NCBI GenBank assembly: GCA_919901335.1
Contig: CAKKOZ010000010.1
Coordinates: 1-17,898, forward strand
Length of the DNA: 17,898 nt
Reading direction: 5' to 3'
DNA from: Nitrospiria bacterium
GTDB taxonomy: Bacteria > Nitrospirota > Nitrospiria > JACQBZ01
The position numbers and the translations under genes were made by a program. Shown here piece by piece: positions 6,624-13,518 of this stretch. Within the stretch, counting starts at the first letter, position 1; the number at the start of each line of letters is the position of its first letter. The notes below the pieces were generated by a model. The model was not told the DNA's origin. It ran no database searches and saw nothing but the letters and a program-made list of their open reading frames with translations.

Positions 6624-7442
6624 ATGAAACGACCCGCCATACAAAAAATAAGGAATTATCAGGAGGTGGTCAACGCCATCGGACAGGCATCGCGAACGCT
6701 TCCCGACTTGAAAGTGGTCGAACTGGGCGCGGTTGAGACGGCCGCGGGACGATACCCGTTCTTCCATTTAACATTGAAGGGCGCCCGGACCGGGAACCCC
6801 AAGCCACGGCCGGTTTACATCGGCGGAGGGATTCACGGCGATGAGCCGGGAGGCGTCTGGGCCGTGCTGGAATTTCTGAGACGTTACAAGACACTTCCCG
6901 ACCGCTATCAGCATTTTGACTACACGATCCTCCCCTGCACGAATCCTTTCGGGTATGAACACAACACGCGCCTGAACGCCGACGGCATCGACTTGAACCG
7001 CCAGTTTCGGAGTCCGTCCCCGCCGATCGAGGTCCAATGGGTCAAAAAAGCCGCGGGTGACAGATCGTTCCAGCTCGCGATGGAGTTTCATGAGGACGTC
7101 GACACGGAAGGCTTTTATCTTTATGAACTCACCCAGAAAAACGAGCCCTCGTGGGGACGCGAGATGATCGCGAGGATCGGCGAAAAATATCCCATTAATC
7201 GGAACGAAGAGATCGAGGGCATGCCGGCCGAGGAAGGACTGATCCACCGGCAGCCCGGCGACATCGATTTCCGGAAAATCATGGAACAGCGCGCCGACTG
7301 GCCTCAAGCTTTCTATCATTACGCCAACGGCAGCCAGCGCTGTTACACGACCGAAACGCCGGTCCATCTCACGCGCGAGGAGCGAGCCGAGATCCATCTC
7401 ACCGCGCTCGATGCGGCCCTCCGGAAGTTATGGGAATCATAA
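6624..7442 (+). CDS. M14-family zinc metallocarboxypeptidase-like protein
   Basis: The 272-residue product has the M14 (carboxypeptidase A / succinylglutamate desuccinylase-like) layout. Zinc ligands His71 and Glu74 lie in GGGIHGDEPGG, the substrate-binding Asn-Arg pair is in GIDLNRQF (residues 121-128), the third zinc ligand is His156 in AMEFHED, and a probable catalytic Glu244 lies in CYTTETP. All expected residues are present, so an active peptidase or amidohydrolase is likely. There is no signal peptide, so it should be cytoplasmic. The substrate is unknown. It is the first gene of a tight three-gene cassette, and its last 13 nt overlap the DUF4416 gene. The start was chosen because it is the first Met after the candidate -10, although no ribosome site precedes it. 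Confidence 0.88.
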   Translation: MKRPAIQKIRNYQEVVNAIGQASRTLPDLKVVELGAVETAAGRYPFFHLTLKGARTGNPKPRPVYIGGGIHGDEPGGVWAVLEFLRRYKTLPDRYQHFDYTILPCTNPFGYEHNTRLNADGIDLNRQFRSPSPPIEVQWVKKAAGDRSFQLAMEFHEDVDTEGFYLYELTQKNEPSWGREMIARIGEKYPINRNEEIEGMPAEEGLIHRQPGDIDFRKIMEQRADWPQAFYHYANGSQRCYTTETPVHLTREERAEIHLTALDAALRKLWES

Positions 7443-7948
7443 CTCCCTCGGCGCCGGTCATCCTGTTCGTCGGAATGATCTCGGGCCGGACAATGCTGTT
7501 CGATGAAGTCCGACGGCCGCTGATCACGCGCTTCGGGCCGGTTGACCTTGAAAGCCCCGTTTATCCCTGGACGCATACGACCTATTATGAGAAGGAGATG
7601 GGACCGGACTTAAAGCGCCAATTTCTCTTTTTCAAACAACCCATCCCGCCCGACACGCTGCACGAGATCAAGCGATTTACAAACGAACTGGAACAACGGT
7701 GGGTCCAGACATCACCCGAAAGAAACCTCCGACAAATAAATCTCGATCCGGGTTATCTCGCCCCGTCGAAGATCGTGCTGGCGACGACCAAGGACTACTC
7801 GCACCGGATCTATCTCCGGGACGGCATCTACGCCGAGGTCACGCTCATGTATCAAGGAAAGAGCTGTGCCCCGCTCCCCCACACCTATCCCGACTTCCGG
7901 TCCGAGAACTATATCGCGCTTTTCAATGAGGCCCGGAGGCTGCTTTGA
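7430..7948 (+). CDS. DUF4416 family protein
   Basis: I recognise this 172-residue protein as DUF4416, a family of unknown function. Hallmarks are the N-terminal LFVGMISG, then LFDEVRRPLITRFGPVDLESP, the YYEKEMGPDLKRQF block, the TNELEQRW segment, and the strongly conserved NLDPGYL followed by ATTKDYSHRIYL and GIYAEVTLMYQ. The length matches the family. The start at 7430 lies inside the M14 gene in another frame (13-nt overlap) and gives the usual 10-15 residues before FVGM. A weak GGAAG precedes it closely, so translation is probably coupled to the M14 gene. It ends by sharing one base with the next gene. No catalytic residues can be assigned, but its fixed place between a peptidase and a nitroreductase-fold protein suggests that they share a pathway. 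Confidence 0.88.
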   Translation: MGIITPSAPVILFVGMISGRTMLFDEVRRPLITRFGPVDLESPVYPWTHTTYYEKEMGPDLKRQFLFFKQPIPPDTLHEIKRFTNELEQRWVQTSPERNLRQINLDPGYLAPSKIVLATTKDYSHRIYLRDGIYAEVTLMYQGKSCAPLPHTYPDFRSENYIALFNEARRLL

Positions 7949-9576
7949 TGCCGGATGAGCTGGAACGGGTGATCGCCTACCATCAGGCGACCAAACACCA
8001 TCTTAATCGTTATGCTCCCGGCCCGCACGGGCTTGACTGGGCGACGCAGCCCGATCCGTTCCGACGATACGACGGCGCGCCCCTGATTAAACTGGACCGG
8101 CTCCCGCCCGGAGATCTTCCGCTATACGAGCCTGCCTTTATGGAAGGCCGTCTTCCGGTTCAACCGATCGACCGGAAGAGCGTGTCTCAGTTCTTCTATG
8201 ACAGTCTGGCGATCTCGGCCTGGAAAAAGGCCGGGGACGTGAGCTGGGCGCTTCGCGTCAATCCGTCCAGCGGCAATCTCCATCCCACCGAAGGCTATCT
8301 GATCTGCGGCCCGATCCGCGGTCTGTGCGACGCCCCGATGGTCTGTCACTATGCGCCGAAGATCCATGCGCTGGAACGGCGCGTTGCGTTTTCCCTGGAA
8401 ACCTGGAAGACCCTGATGGCACGGCTGCCGGAGGGTTCGATCCTTGTGGGATTGACCTCGATCCACTGGCGCGAAGCGTGGAAGTACGGAGAGCGCGCAT
8501 TCCGATACTGTCAGCACGACGCGGGTCATGCGATTGCGACGGTCAGTCTGGCCGCGGCCGGCCTTGGATGGAAGGCGACTCTGCTGGACGACTTCTCGAC
8601 CGATGCGTTGGCTACTATTATGGGCGTCTTCGATCCTCAAGACGCCGAGCCGGAGCATCCCGAATGCCTGCTGGCCGTCTATCCGCAAGGAAAGACCGGC
8701 ATCGAACCGGCGGTTGTGGAAGAAGCGATTGAACCCTTCCGGGGATCTCAGTGGCAAGGCCGACCCAACCGGCTGAGCCCCAATCATATCGACTGGCCGA
8801 TGATAGCGCAGGCGGCCGTCGCGACACGAAAACCAATGACCCACCACATCTACGGGACCGTCATGCAAACCGGACGGCCGCTGAAGGTCGAACCACCGCC
8901 GGTCTTGTTCCGAAAGATCATTCATCAACGCCGGAGCTGTCTCGCCTTAAACGGCCAAACCGGAATCACACGGGACGCGCTTTATCAAATACTGATGAAA
9001 ACCCTCCCCGGCCCCGGTCAATTTCCATTCAACGCACTTCCGTGGCAGCCCTTGATTCATCTCGCTCTCTTCATTCACCGCGTGCAAGACCTCGACCCCG
9101 GCCTCTATTTCCTGGTTCGTGATCCAGCCCAGACAACGGCATTGAAGGCGGCCATGAAGAAGGAGTTCGCATGGGAAAAGCCGGAGGGTTGTCCGGAAGG
9201 TCTTGAGTTCTACCGTCTTCTAACCGGAGATGCGCGGGAAGTTACACGGCAGATATCCTGCCATCAGGCAATCGCTTCGGACGGCTGTTTCAGCCTCGGC
9301 ATGATCGCGGATTTCGAGAGACCGCTAAAGGAGTACGGCGCCTGGTTCTATCCCCGGCTCTTTTGGGAATCCGGACTGATCGGCCAGGTGCTCTATCTAG
9401 AGGCCGAAGCCCTCGGCATCCGGGGCACCGGCATCGGCTGCTATTTCGATGACCCGATGCACAGCCTACTCGGCCTCGGAGACCTTAGGTATCAGGACCT
9501 GTATCACTTCACAATGGGAGGCCACGTCGACGACCCGCGCCTCACCACCCTACCGGCGTATCCGTCTGATTCGTGA
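7948..9576 (+). CDS. SagB/ThcOx-like tandem nitroreductase-fold protein
   Basis: The 542-residue protein appears to contain two nitroreductase-like (FMN oxidoreductase) halves. In the first, ALRVNPSSGNLHPTEGYLI (residues about 101-119) is the conserved FMN-binding segment of SagB-type dehydrogenases, followed by YRYCQHDAGHAIATVSLAAAGLGW-like sequence. The second half begins near residue 320 (FRKIIHQRRSCLALNG) and ends with GQVLYLEAEALGIRGTGIGCYFDD, again typical of the fold. SagB enzymes oxidise azolines in modified peptides; other members have unrelated or unknown roles. I start at the ATG at 7948, which shares a base with the DUF4416 stop (TGATG) and has GGAGG 8 nt upstream. The in-frame TTG just before it is less likely. 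No cyclodehydratase is nearby, so peptide modification is unproven. Confidence 0.82.
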   Translation: MPDELERVIAYHQATKHHLNRYAPGPHGLDWATQPDPFRRYDGAPLIKLDRLPPGDLPLYEPAFMEGRLPVQPIDRKSVSQFFYDSLAISAWKKAGDVSWALRVNPSSGNLHPTEGYLICGPIRGLCDAPMVCHYAPKIHALERRVAFSLETWKTLMARLPEGSILVGLTSIHWREAWKYGERAFRYCQHDAGHAIATVSLAAAGLGWKATLLDDFSTDALATIMGVFDPQDAEPEHPECLLAVYPQGKTGIEPAVVEEAIEPFRGSQWQGRPNRLSPNHIDWPMIAQAAVATRKPMTHHIYGTVMQTGRPLKVEPPPVLFRKIIHQRRSCLALNGQTGITRDALYQILMKTLPGPGQFPFNALPWQPLIHLALFIHRVQDLDPGLYFLVRDPAQTTALKAAMKKEFAWEKPEGCPEGLEFYRLLTGDAREVTRQISCHQAIASDGCFSLGMIADFERPLKEYGAWFYPRLFWESGLIGQVLYLEAEALGIRGTGIGCYFDDPMHSLLGLGDLRYQDLYHFTMGGHVDDPRLTTLPAYPSDS

Positions 9577-9577
9577 T

Positions 9578-9677
9578 CACGGCATTAATCCTGTCCCGTG
9601 CGGGTATGGGACTCAAGGCTATTGCTAAACAGTCCTGTTTGAGTTATACAGGTGTTAATTGTCGGGTTAGTGCCGTG
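9578..9677. repeat. 100-bp inverted-repeat element (MITE-like or structured RNA)
   Basis: The 14-nt end CACGGCATTAATCC (9578-9591) is complementary to GGGTTAGTGCCGTG (9664-9677), counting two G-T wobbles. The trinucleotide GAT stands directly outside both ends (9575-9577 and 9678-9680), as a 3-bp target duplication would. Inside lie a 5-bp hairpin GTCCC/GGGAC (9593-9612) and the palindrome AAACAG-TC-CTGTTT (9627-9640). The element could be a small non-autonomous mobile element, a REP-like unit, or an RNA closed by the terminal stem. It begins one base after the SagB-like gene's stop. Confidence 0.5.
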
Positions 9678-9710
9678 GATAGAAGGACGGATGAAACCCG
9701 TCATCATTAA
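9606..9710 (+). CDS. Small 34-residue ORF, doubtful
   Basis: An ATG at 9606 opens 34 codons to a TAA at 9708-9710. The product starts MGLKAIAKQ, has the Cys/Ser/Thr-containing stretch SCLSYTGVNC in the middle, and ends in DRRTDETRHH. There is no convincing ribosome site, only GCGGG immediately upstream, and the ORF runs through the inverted-repeat element, so it may be chance. I list it because it follows a SagB-like gene, and such enzymes can act on short Cys/Ser/Thr peptides. I do not recognise a family. Confidence 0.2.
   Translation: MGLKAIAKQSCLSYTGVNCRVSAVDRRTDETRHH
9622..9650 (+). promoter_or_regulatory. Possible promoter with palindromic operator upstream of the holin-like gene
   Basis: TTGCTA (9622-9627) is followed by 17 bp and TATACA (9645-9650); each hexamer matches the sigma70 consensus at 4 of 6 positions. 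The spacer contains almost all of the palindrome AAACAG-TC-CTGTTT (9627-9640), which is well placed for a repressor. Because the site lies in a structured repeat, the match could be incidental. Confidence 0.3.
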
Positions 9711-9731
9711 TTCCAAGCAGTTACCATCCTA

Positions 9732-9748
9732 AAGGTGGCAGGCACCTT
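9732..9748 (+). repeat. Small GGTG/CACC hairpin before the holin-like gene
   Basis: AAGGTG (9732-9737) pairs perfectly with CACCTT (9743-9748) around a 5-nt loop. The hairpin ends 14 nt before the ATG at 9763 and leaves the ribosome site AAGGG (9754-9758) free. It has the look of a REP-type palindrome, but only one copy is in the window. Confidence 0.45.
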
Positions 9749-9762
9749 GGCAAAAGGGAAAT

Positions 9763-10143
9763 ATGAAGGGACTTCTGATCCGGTGGGTGATTAATGCTCT
9801 GGCCTTGATCCTGATTAGTCAAATGATCAAGGGAATCCAGGTCGATCATTTCGCGGCCGCCTTTGTCGCCGCAGCGGTGCTGGGCGTGATCAATGCCGTT
9901 CTCCGACCCATCCTGATCCTTCTTACGCTTCCGATTACCATCCTGACCCTGGGATTGTTTGCCTTGCTGATCAACGGATTCATGTTGTACATTGCGGGGA
10001 CGATTGCGAAGGGGTTTCACGTGTCCGGACTCTGGCCGGCTGTTTTTGGAGCGCTTTTCTTATCGCTCATCAGTTGGATTGCGAACGCCTTCATTAATGA
10101 TCGTGGCCGTATCGAGTATATCGAGCTTCGTCCCCGACCGTGA
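9763..10143 (+). CDS. Small integral membrane protein, Phage_holin_4_2 / YvlD family
   Basis: The 126-residue product consists almost entirely of four hydrophobic helices at about residues 4-22, 30-48, 50-78 and 90-110, followed by a short polar tail. The sequence INAVLRPILILLTLPITILTLGLFALLINGFMLY is the family signature (PF04020). Despite the name, this family is widespread in bacterial chromosomes with no phage nearby, and its function is unsettled; the Bacillus member YvlD is tied to cell-envelope stress. No lysis genes are present here, so I regard it as a chromosomal envelope protein rather than a phage holin. AAGGG stands 4 nt before the ATG. The gene stands alone behind the inverted-repeat element and converges on the SDR gene, with 33 nt between the two stops. 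Confidence 0.88.
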   Translation: MKGLLIRWVINALALILISQMIKGIQVDHFAAAFVAAAVLGVINAVLRPILILLTLPITILTLGLFALLINGFMLYIAGTIAKGFHVSGLWPAVFGALFLSLISWIANAFINDRGRIEYIELRPRP

Positions 10144-10176
10144 CATCAGCGATGGCCAAGACTATTCTTTCTCGTA

Positions 10177-10914
10177 TCAGTAAAGATGCCTCCCGCCGTC
10201 GACGCGGATGCATTCGCCCGTGACGAAGTCGGTTTCGATCAGGAAGAGGACCGCCTTCGCGATTTCTTCCGGCCCTCCCCACCGCCCCAGCGGCGTGACC
10301 CTTTGGACTTCACGTTTTTCCTTGGACGACAGATCCGGCGGCGCAAGGATCGGCCCCGGCGCAATGGCGTTGACCAGGATTTCGGGCGCGAGTTCCAGCG
10401 CCAGCGCTTCGGTCAATCCGATGATCCCGGCCTTTGAGACGTAGTACGGAACGTAATCCCTATATCGCGGCCGCCCACTGGCCGCAACCCAGTCCGAAAA
10501 ATGGATAATGCGGCCGCCGCCGCGCCGCTTCATCAGGGGCGCGGATTTGAGGGAGAGCAGATAGGCGCATTCCAGATTCGCCGCCATATTCTTATCCCAG
10601 GCCTTGGAACCCAGATTCTTGAAAGCTGTCTTCTCATAGATTGAGGCCATGTTGACTAAAATATCCAGTCCTCCAAAGGCGCGGCTCGCCTTCTTGATCG
10701 CGTTGCCAAGATCCGCCTCGCTCGTCAGGTCGGCCCGTACCGCAAGCCCGCGTACCCCCAGATCCCGTACCCGCGTGACGGCCTCCTCGGCGCTTTTCTT
10801 TGATTTACGGTAGGTCATCGCGACATCCGCGCCGCGTTCCGCCAGCGCAACCGCCACGGCCCGGCCGATCCTCGCGCCTCCGGTAATCAATACCGCTTTG
10901 CCTTTTGGATCCAT
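10177..10914 (-). CDS. Short-chain dehydrogenase/reductase, pteridine-reductase-like
   Basis: The 245-residue protein is a classical-type SDR. It has an N-terminal Rossmann fold; MTYRKS, whose Arg36 suggests NADP(H) preference; VRADLTSEADL; and NMAS in place of the usual NNAG/NNAS. The catalytic set is Ser140 in IIHFSD, Tyr157 and Lys161 (YYVSK), and the C-terminus is GECIRVDGGRHLY. TYRKS, the FSD context and the ITGGARIGR motif resemble FolM/PTR1-like pteridine reductases, but the substrate is not certain. The glycine-rich loop reads TGGARIGR, one residue shorter than the common TGGxRRIGR or TGGxxGIGR. The gene is monocistronic, with a promoter at 10968-10996 and GTGGAG about 10 nt before the ATG. 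Confidence 0.9.
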   Translation of the reverse strand: MDPKGKAVLITGGARIGRAVAVALAERGADVAMTYRKSKKSAEEAVTRVRDLGVRGLAVRADLTSEADLGNAIKKASRAFGGLDILVNMASIYEKTAFKNLGSKAWDKNMAANLECAYLLSLKSAPLMKRRGGGRIIHFSDWVAASGRPRYRDYVPYYVSKAGIIGLTEALALELAPEILVNAIAPGPILAPPDLSSKEKREVQRVTPLGRWGGPEEIAKAVLFLIETDFVTGECIRVDGGRHLY

Positions 10915-10967
10915 TGAACTGTAACTCCACGTTAACGAACCTGGTCTGAACTCATGGACACTCTGTC

Positions 10968-10996
10968 ACGATACTGAACTGCCCTAAAACTGTCAA
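10968..10996 (-). promoter_or_regulatory. Sigma70-type promoter for the SDR gene
   Basis: On the minus strand, TTGACA (10996-10991) is a perfect -35, followed by a 17-bp spacer and TATCGT (10973-10968), which matches TATAAT at 4 of 6 positions. Initiation is predicted near 10961, leaving a leader of about 47 nt before the ATG at 10914. Confidence 0.6.
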
Positions 10997-11228
10997 GCGA
11001 CATGATCCTTTACAAGCCGGTGGTCCCTGGCCTGAGCGCTGAGGCACGCCGGAGCTTCCTTCGAACGGCGGGTCATCATTTAATCAACTTCGATCAAACG
11101 CAAGATCGTCGAACGGTCGGCCATGGACGATTAAGTATGATTATTGCGACTCGTGCATCAAGCGACAGTGCACCGCACTCGAAGGGTGCGGAATACAATC
11201 AGGCCGCAGGCCCACCTCTCACTTGGCG

Positions 11229-11257
11229 AAGCAAGGCCGGGGGCCACCGGCTTACTT
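11229..11257 (-). terminator. Hairpin downstream of lptD, possible terminator
   Basis: Starting 14 nt past the lptD stop, the minus-strand RNA can form AAGUAA-GCCGG paired with CCGGC-C-UU-GCUU around a 6-nt loop, giving 11 pairs including one G-U and one bulge. No U-run follows, so it is not a textbook intrinsic terminator. It may mark the operon's 3' end or protect the transcript from exonucleases. Confidence 0.4.
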
Positions 11258-11271
11258 GCCGCATCGCGATC

Positions 11272-13485
11272 TTAAAAAGCGAAGGCCGTTGCACGCGACA
11301 TCTCGGACGGCCGAAGCGTGACCATGAAATTCCACTGATTCCGATCCGGCAGGTCCTGATACGAAACGGCAAACGCCCAACATTGTCCGATATACTGCAA
11401 ACCGTAATCAATCTCGGCGTATGCACGGTCCTTGACGTCGTAGTAAACCCGGCTGGTGAGAATGACCTTTCCCGGCAGCTCGATCCGTGTCTCCCCCGTG
11501 AGGAAACGGAGGAGAGGAGACGGACTGCTGTACCAGAATGTCGAATCCGCCGGACTCAACGGGTTAATAGGATCCCCATTTGGGCTCAATGCACCCTCCC
11601 GCGTGTAGCGCTGCCCCACGCCGATCATCCAGGGACGGCGGACCTGAAGATTCAGATCGGAATTAAAGGAGACCGTTTCCCGTCGGTAAAGGTTGTAGAA
11701 CGTGTCAATGTCCAGCGTCGTGCGGTCAAACAGCTGAAAAATGGATTCCGACCGGAGGTTTGAAAACGGCCGCGCCGTGCCGGGGTCATCCTCAAGCCGC
11801 TTGGCATGGATGTCGTAACTCTGCGTGAGTTTCCAGAAGATCCATTCCCGCGCGGACGGCTTCTCCGGATCGGTCCGGTCTTCCCAGGCGAGGCGGTTCG
11901 TAAGCGAATAGGTGACGCTGTTCTTACGTGGAAGTTGATCCAGATCATCAAAGTGGGGCAGTCGGGTTTGATCCACAAAAGGGACATAGTCATACACCAC
12001 GGCCGGATCAATATGATGAAGCAGACGGCCGGAACCGGATGGTTCGAAGATTCGGGTCAGGCGCGTATGGGCGCCCAGATCCAGTATCTCCAGGCCGCGC
12101 CGGGTCGGTGAGTCTGAAATAAGATCGCGGCTGTACCAGGTCTCCCGATAACCGGCACGCGGGGTCAGAACAATCCCTCCCAGATTCAGTTTCGTCCAGA
12201 GCCGCGGGAAGGCGTCCAGACGGCGGGCCCGGACCAATCCGGCCGCCTCGTCTTCTTTTTCACGCCAGAAATTGACGGCCGTCGCGTCCAGACCGGCGTA
12301 CAACGGGAGGTCACCCAGACGATATTCCCGAAGAACATAGCTCGCCTTGGGCAGCTCCTGAAGAGTGGTGTCGCTTCGGGTAACAAGGTCCCGGGTCATT
12401 CGGGCCAGCAGGCTGATCTCTTGATTGTCCCACCGCCGGAAAACGACGAAGGTCGAGGTCAGACTTTGCCGGACGCGGTCCGATGTGGACGCGCTCAAAT
12501 CGCGGAACTGGTCGATGTCGCTGACGAGATGCACGTTCAGCCGGGCTTGGAAATCGGCCGTGAACCGCTGGACGTGCAAGAACTCCGTCTCCATCCGCCG
12601 ACGGTCCGTGATATGATCGTCGAACACGGTGGTGTGCAGTTGTCCTTCGGACCCACGGCTGAGCTTGTACCGGTATTCCAGCCCGGCGCCGGTCCCGCGG
12701 ATGCTGCGGTAATCGAGCGAGAGCGTCGCATCCTGGCTGGGGCCGATCGCCCAGAAAAATTCCGGGTTCACCCGCAGTCCGTCCAGCGTGCCATAGCCCA
12801 GCCTTGGGATCAGGAAACCGCTCTGCCGCGTCGTCTTCATCGGAAAAATGAGATACGGCGTGTACATCACCGGGATGTCTTTGATATAAAAAACCACGTC
12901 CCGGGCGACGAGATGCCGGCCCAGGTCCGCGCGGGCCGTCCGACCGCGGAACCGCCAGACGGGGGATCCGCCTTCATCGGTATCGCATGACGTGATGGAC
13001 CAGGCCTTTAATTCATAATGATCCTCCCCTGTCTTGTCCATCCGCGCCGCATCCAGGTAATAGTTTTCTTTCTTAACGAAAAGCCGGCCCGGCACAGCCG
13101 TGCCGCTTTGAGTGCGGAGGTTGTAATCGAGTTGATCGGACGAAAGAACGTCGTCCGCATCCCTCAGAACAGCATGCCCGGAGGCCCTGGCAAGACCGCT
13201 CCGGTTGTCCAGCGTCAGACGATCGGCCGAAAGACGGACGGAGCCCTGGACCACGTTGACCGTGCCGGCCGCGATATACCGATCCTCGTCTTTGAGGTAC
13301 TCAAGCTGTTCGGCCGTGATCTCGATCGGCAGCGCATCGCTTTTCGGGCGATCCAAAGAGAGGGGCGACGGCTGTGCGGACGCCGTGGAGAAGGGAAGGA
13401 GAGACAACAGCAATGCAGACGCGATTGAGGATGCCCACGATGTGGGTACGGACGCCCATTGAGAAAACCGTAGACGGTCCGTCAT
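11272..13485 (-). CDS. lptD: LPS-assembly outer-membrane protein LptD
   Basis: LptD, with LptE, inserts lipopolysaccharide into the outer leaflet of the outer membrane. The 737-residue precursor has a signal peptide (ALLLSLLPFSTASAQ). An N-terminal jellyroll follows (residues about 50-150: ITAEQLEYLKDEDRYIAAG, GSVRLSADRLTLD), then the conserved transition YELKAWSITSCDTDEGG and FYIKDIPVMYTPYLIFPM, and then a long beta-barrel ending in Phe, as BAM substrates do. Only two cysteines are present, Cys167 and Cys702. They fall where E. coli has Cys173 and Cys725, so a single jellyroll-barrel disulfide is expected. AGGGA precedes the ATG by 8 nt. It is the last gene of the probable operon with accD and folC, 33 nt after folC. 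No lptE or surA is in view. Confidence 0.93.
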   Translation of the reverse strand: MTDRLRFSQWASVPTSWASSIASALLLSLLPFSTASAQPSPLSLDRPKSDALPIEITAEQLEYLKDEDRYIAAGTVNVVQGSVRLSADRLTLDNRSGLARASGHAVLRDADDVLSSDQLDYNLRTQSGTAVPGRLFVKKENYYLDAARMDKTGEDHYELKAWSITSCDTDEGGSPVWRFRGRTARADLGRHLVARDVVFYIKDIPVMYTPYLIFPMKTTRQSGFLIPRLGYGTLDGLRVNPEFFWAIGPSQDATLSLDYRSIRGTGAGLEYRYKLSRGSEGQLHTTVFDDHITDRRRMETEFLHVQRFTADFQARLNVHLVSDIDQFRDLSASTSDRVRQSLTSTFVVFRRWDNQEISLLARMTRDLVTRSDTTLQELPKASYVLREYRLGDLPLYAGLDATAVNFWREKEDEAAGLVRARRLDAFPRLWTKLNLGGIVLTPRAGYRETWYSRDLISDSPTRRGLEILDLGAHTRLTRIFEPSGSGRLLHHIDPAVVYDYVPFVDQTRLPHFDDLDQLPRKNSVTYSLTNRLAWEDRTDPEKPSAREWIFWKLTQSYDIHAKRLEDDPGTARPFSNLRSESIFQLFDRTTLDIDTFYNLYRRETVSFNSDLNLQVRRPWMIGVGQRYTREGALSPNGDPINPLSPADSTFWYSSPSPLLRFLTGETRIELPGKVILTSRVYYDVKDRAYAEIDYGLQYIGQCWAFAVSYQDLPDRNQWNFMVTLRPSEMSRATAFAF

Positions 13486-13518
13486 CGCGACATCCCTGAA
13501 CCGGTTCTCCTCGGCATC

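Larger units (their letters stand above)
10915..11271. other. 357-bp intergenic region without a convincing gene
   Basis: This stretch separates the SDR start from the lptD stop. It holds the SDR promoter (10968-10996), two adjacent hairpins (11153-11173 and 11173-11191) and a larger hairpin just past lptD (11229-11257). A plus-strand frame is open from 11002 onward, but it continues antisense through lptD, has no ribosome site and resembles nothing I know. I see no protein gene, tRNA or known riboswitch here. Confidence 0.6.

Noticed and set aside
6008..6640. A longer ndk starting at an ATG at 6640
   Set aside because: The extra 71 residues come from the promoter and hairpin leader, while the strong ribosome site and family N-terminus support GTG at 6427.
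9763..10143. A prophage remnant, suggested by the holin family name
   Set aside because: The family is common in bacterial chromosomes, and there is no lysin, capsid, integrase or att-like repeat nearby.
11002..11763. Plus-strand 253-codon ORF running from the gene-free region into lptD
   Set aside because: It is mostly antisense to lptD, has no ribosome site, and its product resembles no family.
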